64,000 nucleotides of DNA from Diphasiastrum complanatum (lineage: Eukaryota; Streptophyta; Lycopodiopsida; Lycopodiales; Lycopodiaceae), in assembly GCA_029204225.1 (NCBI GenBank), contig CM055106.1:47684633-47748632 (forward strand), read 5' to 3'. Of the stretch, positions 58,223-64,000 are shown in pieces. Made by a program: the position numbers and the translations under genes. Position 1 is the stretch's first letter; each line of letters starts with the position of its first letter. The notes beneath the pieces are model-generated. The model saw only the letters and a program-made list of their open reading frames with translations. It ran no database searches and was not told where the DNA came from.

Positions 58223-59832
58223 CAAGGATTGAAGCCAGCCAGATTCGCCATCAAGCTAGCAGATCAATCCTGTGTGAAACCAAAAGGTGTAGTTGCTGAT
58301 ATTCCCATAAAGATAGCAGGCATGCAGTATGTGATTACTTTTGTGGCCTTGGATATACCTGAATCTCCATCTGCATACCGTGTTTTACTGGGAAGACCAT
58401 GTTTGAGGACTGCGCAAGTAGTACACAACTGGGGTACAGGGAAACTCACCTTTGAGAACAAAGAACAGGTTGTAAAGGTAGATCCAACCACATGGGCGGT
58501 GAAACCTATTGCACCCAAAGCTGATGACGGATCATCCACGACAGATCATACGATTGATCGCCCAAGGTCAACCAAGGGAGGTCACTATCATTCAGAGACG
58601 GATGTCATGAGATGGACATATGCATTAGCAACTATTGACTGTCAAGCATGTCAATATGAATCAGATGCAGAACCGAGTACATCTTCACCCAAATGTTACA
58701 CTATGGACACACCAATCACATTTGGGGTGAATATGATAAACATAGCATGGCTATCAGTGGAGCCGATTGAGACCCCAGTGGACGATGATCTAGTCCCTTG
58801 GCAACATGCTCTAACTTATAATAAGGAGATTGAGCTGACTGATGAACAGGTCCTACACCACATGGACCCAGATCGTTACGGAACCAAGAAGGTACCAGCT
58901 CAACCACCACAAAGGTCTGCTATGGCGAAAGTCTCAAGGATCGAACCACCCAAGGCACCTCCGAATAAGAAGAATCAGTTGAAGCAATGCTACAACCAGG
59001 TGATCCAATGGAGTGACCTACCCGAAGAGGCAATAGCTATAGTAGACGTTGATATTCGCAACCATGAGGCGAATGTCACAGCAGTCCCGAAGAAAGACAA
59101 CAAGGATGAACCCACCAAAATGACAAAAAAGGGCAACAAGAAGGTGTTGGATTCCTTGAAGTCAATCAAGTTGGACTCAGATACAGCGTCATCTTCTACA
59201 CAAGTGACAAAAAATAAAAAACATGACGAGTCGAGGCAAGATCAATATGCTGAAAGAGGAATCTCGACGAGCTCCAGTTCACGAGATGTCTGATACTTTC
59301 AAGAATTATACATTGGATGACGTGGTAATCATAATGTCGCAAGCACAACAAGAACCTGATCAAAGTCAGGCACTAGCAGAACAAGTCTTCAAGGGACTTG
59401 CACGAACACAACCGATGAATCTTGTGGAACCAGGAGAAGAAGAAAGGATAGTGCATGTGGGAGAGCAGTTAACACCCACGCAGTTCAAGAGACTACGATC
59501 CTTGTTGGTGGAATATAAAGACTGTTTTTCCTGGAGCTATAGTGATTTAAAAGGCATTCCGCCAACAGTAGTCCAACACACCATACTTTTGGTGGACGGA
59601 GCAGTCTCCAAGGTAAGCCGTTGCTACCGCTACAACCCGAATTATACATAACTGATCAAGCAAGAGTTGCAGAAGCTTATGGATGCAGATTTTATTTAAG
59701 AAATTGAACACACAGAATGGGTATCGTCGATAGTTATAGTATCCAAGAAGAATGACAAAATGCGGATCTGTGTGAATCTTAAGGCGCTTAATGCAGTCAC
59801 CAAAAAGGACCATTTTCCTTTACCATTTACAA
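58223..59832 (+). pseudogene. pol: Gypsy protease remainder, linker and start of RT (third element)
   Basis: It enters inside the protease, past its active-site DSG motif: GLKPARFAIKLADQSCVKPK, YVITFVALDIPESPSAYRVL, LGRPCLRTAQVVH. A long hydrophilic linker (about 58500-59290) is followed by a frame change and the RT N-terminus (FKRLRSLLVEYKDCFSWSYS, DLKGIPPTVVQHT, VSSIVIVSKKNDKMRICVNL, TKKDHFPLPF). A TAA at about 59649 and another near 59697 break it. RT stops at 59832, before the palm motifs, where the sequence jumps to the aORF. Confidence 0.85.
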
Positions 59833-61959
59833 AAAGTCCTTGAAGCAATGGGTTTTTACTTGGCGCTCTTCCATTCTAAGATTAACATAGGCCTCGCCCT
59901 TCACGCTTATGCCACCTGGGATGAGGACAAGGCTCGTTTCCACTTCCTGTACCATGGTACCATGTACAAGGTCAGGATTAATGCCGACTCGATGGTCACC
60001 ATTGGCATTATGTCCAGTGATCATCAATCCATCTCCCATCGCCACACCAAAGCTCTGATCAAACCATTCGTCACCCAAACCACACCAGAAATTCCCATCC
60101 AAACTAACAATGGTTACTTGATTAAAGCTGTTACGGAACCCGTCATTTAGTCTGCTGCGCATCTGTTGATTAACTTTCTGGTTATTTCAATATTTCGCAA
60201 GGACAGAATCTAGTCTATGTTGCTAAGTCAGATAGTGGAATCCTTTTTGGAATTTCCTAACCCCTCAATTGTGCCATACGACTGGCATAGCTTTCTTATT
60301 CGAGAACTAGCAACCTCCATTAAACCCAACAATTGTGAGCGAATTGCAGCAGGCCCCTTGTTGTGTATCTTTGCCTGCGCACTTCTCGAGGCAAAAGTGC
60401 ACGATTTCCAATGCTCATCCCTCCTGTCTACCCTTGTGCCATATACTAACCTTTATCCACCATCTCAAGCATCCACCTCCTCCCAACCTACAATCATTAA
60501 CACAACGGCCAGCAAACGAATATGTGGCGCTGCCTCTACATCCAGATCTCCACCTGTTATCCGAAGACGTGTCTCCACTGTTGCACTGACCACTTCATCA
60601 ACCACCGCCACTTCTTCTTTTGTGCAACCCCCCACTCCAATTTCTGTTGTCCCTACCTCTCTTCATGTTCCATCCACATCTATTTCAATCTCCATCCTCG
60701 TTTCTTCTATTGATACTACTCCTACTTCTCTTCCAGTGTCCACTGCTCCATCCATCACCATCGCATCCTCCATCACTCCTGCCACCACTGTTGCTGCTCT
60801 CACATTCAATCCTTCTGATTCGCAACTGTCTCCCGACACTCTGGCATGGATGCAAATTATCAATTTTTCACCCCCACGCCAGACACTTTCTGCTCCATCC
60901 TCACCTTCTTCCATACTCCACACCACCCTTCAGTTCCCCACTGTTTCGCCCATCCTCTCGTTCGGACAAACCCTCCCCGCCCCTGTTTCCACAGTTGTTT
61001 CTCATACCCCACCCGCTTCGACAAAAAAGGTTGCCAAGGGCAGCCAACCGCTGCCTGATGACGCATTTGTACAAACAATTTTTGTAGCATCACCAGATCG
61101 GATTGACCCTACTACCCCAGATGGCATCAGGACAAATGAAAACCTGATCGAAGACAATGATGACAGAATTTCACAAGTTGTCGGGGCCGATACAACACAA
61201 CCCCCTGCCAGTGCCAGTGTACCAGCTGCTCCCACGGATCTAACGACGATGTACCAAACTCTAGAAAAATACATCCTGGATGTGGTAGCGGCCAAAGCTA
61301 TTCTGAAAAGCAGGGTACTATAGTTGGCAACGAGTAATACACAACTACGAGCAGACCTCACCAAGCTGTAGCAAGACCTGATTCTGGCTCAGCAACACGA
61401 ACAAGCAGGGCACCAGGAGATTGCCAAGCTGCAGTAGAAGGAGGAGGGCCTAAACAAATATATTCAAAGCCTCTCTACAGCGCTGACTGAGGCCTCCACA
61501 AAGGTGCGGGAGCTTTAAGCTGAAGCATCCCAATGACTTGCCCCCATCTAGGCGCAACTTACACTTTTGAAAGCAGAGAACATGCGCCTGGGGATGGAGG
61601 TCAAAGCCTTACAAGACGGAAAGCTCGTCTGGTTAGTTCAATCTATACCGGACACAAGGCCACTTTCCCAATTAGAGATGAATCTTTTACGACGTCAGGT
61701 GCCAATTTATAGCCAAACCCTCAACAGCCACTAGGCGGAGTTCAATAAGTATCGGGAAAGCGCAACACAAGAGCTCGCCCAGGCCAAGCAAACCCTCAAG
61801 GAGTGCCAAAAATACATGGAAACAAAGGCCCAACCCACCCCCGTGGTAATTCCATCGCCACCTAATTTTGACGCTGCACAGGCTAGTACCAGCCAAGATC
61901 AGAGCAGCAGGCGGAATCCAGTAACCAAGAGCTGTCGTTTGATGCTTCTTGATGGCTAG
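59833..61959 (+). pseudogene. aORF of the third gypsy element, coiled-coil protein
   Basis: One frame runs to TAG 61957, lacking roughly the first 55 residues. N-terminal part: MGFYLALFHSKINIGLALHA, YKVRINADSMVTIGIMSS, then FLEFPNPSIVPYDWHSFLIR and ERIAAGPLLCIFACALLEAK. A 300-residue Ser/Thr/Pro-rich linker (60440-61200) follows, and a Gln-rich coiled coil (61240-61810). Early stops lie at 60148 and about 60208, and seven more within the coiled coil (61321, 61369, 61435, 61516, 61534, 61549, 61732). No signal peptide or membrane span is visible. Its layout parallels 42188-44791 although sequence similarity is low. Confidence 0.65.
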
Positions 61960-62845
61960 TTATGAATGCATCATGGTTCACTTCTTGGTTGGGTTGTGAC
62001 ACTTCTGCAACTGCGTTTGCCATCTAATTTGATTGTGCTTTGCTATTGTTCTTGGCTTGTAGTATGCAGCAATCTTGAATCTCGTGGTTGGTTCATTTGT
62101 AGTATCTGCAAAACAACTTCTTCCTGGTTAGTTGGTTTGATTGCTCTTGACGTTGTGTCGGCTTCTAATTTTGCCTTGATGGCTTCGGGTCTTTTTTCTT
62201 CTGCTTAATCAAGATCCTGTTGGTGTATAAGATGTGAGATCTAAACTAGAGCATTCATTCCTTCAGGTGTCTTTCTACAACAACATTGTAATGAATCATG
62301 ATAGAGTCAGTTCTGGGTGTGTTGTGATGATCATCACCCAATTGTCGTCACCTAGTTGTCGTATGATCTTGGCAAGCTTAAAAACGGTGTCATTACTGCA
62401 TCTTGATCGTCTATGACTGATTTGACAGTGGCCATTTGCTTCAATAGGTTCTGAACTGGTTGATGTGATTCTGTAGGAAATCATTGTATATCATCATGAG
62501 GGGAAATAATTTTCTCCCTAGATGTAGTTTAGAAGCTACGTTGCACACTCCGTACAAGGTGCTCAAGATGTCCCAGACTTCCTTGGAGGTCTGAGCTTCA
62601 GACACATGGATGATTTGCATGTTTGATATGTTGAGGATGATCAATGCAAAAGCTTTGCCATCCTTCAGCTTCTATTGGGAGATTGCAGTGTCATTGACTT
62701 CGGGTCTTGCCTTTGTACCTGTGTGACAACGTTATACAAGTCCTTAGCCATTAGCACAGTTTTCATTTTAAATTTTTGTAGATGGTAATTGGCTCCATCA
62801 AGTTTGTCCATGATGGGACTGGCTTTCCCTTGGAAATCCATGTGG
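61960..62845 (-). pseudogene. gag: Copia gag relic, minus strand
   Basis: From 62842 the minus strand reads MDFQGKASPIMDKLDGANYH, then LQKFKMKTVLMAKDLYNVV, closely like the gag start at 31894. Further on come ALIILNISNMQIIHVSEAQT, KEVWDILSTLYGV and ASKLHLGRKLFPL. Shifting frames and stops are present. The last part (62290-61960) is only plausibly gag C-terminus. Confidence 0.75.
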
Positions 62846-63073
62846 AGGTTAGTCTAAGTGACATTAATAACTATTAGTGACTTAAGAATGAAAATGTAAT
62901 GCAACATACAAAACAAGAAAACAATTATTCTATCGAATAATAGAATCAGGTTTTGTGTGAAGCTTATCAAGCTATTGAAATAGCTTTGAGATAAAATCGC
63001 TTCTGATACGATGATGTACATATCATATTAGGAATCAGATAAGCTCTAATAACATGCTGGAGAATGTGTTGTG
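62846..63073 (-). other. Leader, degenerate primer site and LTR end of the copia relic
   Basis: On the minus strand CATCATCGTATCAGAAGCG (about 63018-63000) resembles TGGTATCAGAGC after an LTR end, with the gag leader following. Only about 55 bp of LTR remain before the gypsy LTR begins. Confidence 0.5.
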
Positions 63074-64000
63074 TGTCTGCCACCTTATTGTTAAAAATTG
63101 AATATCAACATAAATATGGCATGATATACTTGAAAATGAAGATATGAGCTGGTTAAGTATAAATCATGAAGAGGCCTAAAGTCATTTTTCGGGAATATAT
63201 CTCCTAAGTACTTGCCTTGTAATTAAGGGCAAGACCTTTAATAAGAAAGACATTACCTTGGATAACATTTACTAGGTCATCCACACGAAATGACTAGATA
63301 CGAAAAGACATGTTAAACTAGAATAAATTTAACTCGTAGTTTAAGTATACCTTTTATGGTATAATTGAACGTATTTTCAGTCTAATTGTTAACTAGACCC
63401 TTTCGTGGGAGTAATGCACCTGTTGTTTTAGAGGTGTGTTTGTTCGCCCCGTAGAACATATATTGATCTCACACTTCAGTTTCTTGCATTGAGAGAGAAG
63501 AGTTTATGCATATGTAAGAGATTGAAGAAGTGAATAGACTTCTGTGAGTTATTCTCTCTTATCTCTGTTCTCTGCACTGCTGAGTGTGAGTGATCTTGAG
63601 TCTGCTTACAATCTCTAACGCATTACATGAATTACTCTATGATCAGACAGACTCTCTAGTGCATTACAATCGTTTGTTGTGCATCCGTAAAGCATGCTCT
63701 AAAGAACTGTCTATCTTATTCGTCTGTCGTGAATACTTTTTTTTTGGCACTCGAATAACGACTCTCTTTGGTACAGTCTAGCACGATCATTGAATAAATC
63801 TGTATGTATACATATGAGATGATAGTCCCTGTCTGAAGAATTGAGTCTTTGATCAGTTTTCCTGATTGTCATTGACATAAGTTTCTAACGTGCTGTAAAA
63901 CCATTCGTGTTTTTTAACCATTAATTTTGACTTTAGTTGTTGAGGACTTCTGTCTAGAAACGAATAGTTTGTGAACACGATTAATTAATTGTCTGCACAG
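63074..64000 (+). mobile_element. Gypsy LTR, right end outside the window
   Basis: It matches 45119-46060 over its whole visible length (ATATGGCATGATATACTTGA, AATATATCTCCTAAGTACTTG, TTCGCCCCGTAGAACATATA). It starts TGTCTGCCACC. The flanking element is not seen, so it may be a solo LTR or the end of another copy. Confidence 0.75.

Noticed and set aside
60335-61087. Plus-strand ORFs of 155 and 84 codons, and minus ORFs across 60663-61364
   Set aside because: Shadows of the Ser/Thr/Pro-rich linker of the aORF, whose frame is longer and continues into the coiled coil.

Overview
The window looks like repeat-rich nuclear DNA of a land plant. Nearly everything recognisable is LTR-retrotransposon sequence: Ty1/copia, Ty3/gypsy of the non-chromovirus Athila/Tat-like type, and one Ty3/gypsy chromovirus. 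The gypsy elements carry a TGGCGCCGTTGCC-type primer site and most copia-like elements a TGGTATCAGAGC (initiator-tRNA-Met) site. Base composition is AT-rich and most coding stretches are broken. There are no bacterial features, CRISPR, rRNA or tRNA genes. A large fern, lycophyte or gymnosperm genome would fit, but the sequence alone does not settle the species.

Layout. 1-3780: a copia-type element between a truncated left LTR and a truncated right LTR, with one degraded ORF. 4067-8627: a second copia-type element with gag and protease, then a long, strongly diverged frame in place of a normal integrase/RT. 8718-9385: a minus-strand copia RT/RNase H relic. 9856-16050: a gypsy LTR and 5' leader, split by a complete, apparently non-autonomous LTR element (10343-15265). 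16060-20208: a gag-like relic and a decayed chromovirus with integrase and chromodomain. 20209-21600: LTR-like DNA and a large (TG)n(AG)n tract. 21634-22614: the best candidate for a non-transposon gene, a minus-strand coiled-coil reading frame with a GT-AG intron. 22727-32530: several copia and gypsy pieces, the most complete being a copia pol with its 3' LTR (25301-28606), plus a MITE-like element (31081-31449). 32600-37092: mostly anonymous DNA. 37093-46381: a head-to-head pair of gypsy pol sequences; the plus copy continues through integrase, a spacer packed with TTCnnGAA sites, an extra coiled-coil ORF (aORF) and a 3' LTR. 46382-61959: a second head-to-head gypsy pair (minus 46382-54345, plus 54346-61959) whose leaders form an inverted repeat around a primer site. 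61960-64000: a minus-strand copia gag relic and a further gypsy LTR running off the end.

The elements form a nest of old insertions. Most stop codons look like C-to-T or G-to-A decay of silenced DNA. The most interesting signals are non-coding: the 13-site TTCnnGAA cluster, the iterated AACTCTCGCA motif, the palindrome CACACGTGTG shared by LTRs of different families, and a five-copy hairpin array in the non-autonomous element. The uncharacterised aORF and the spliced gene are the best protein-level leads.
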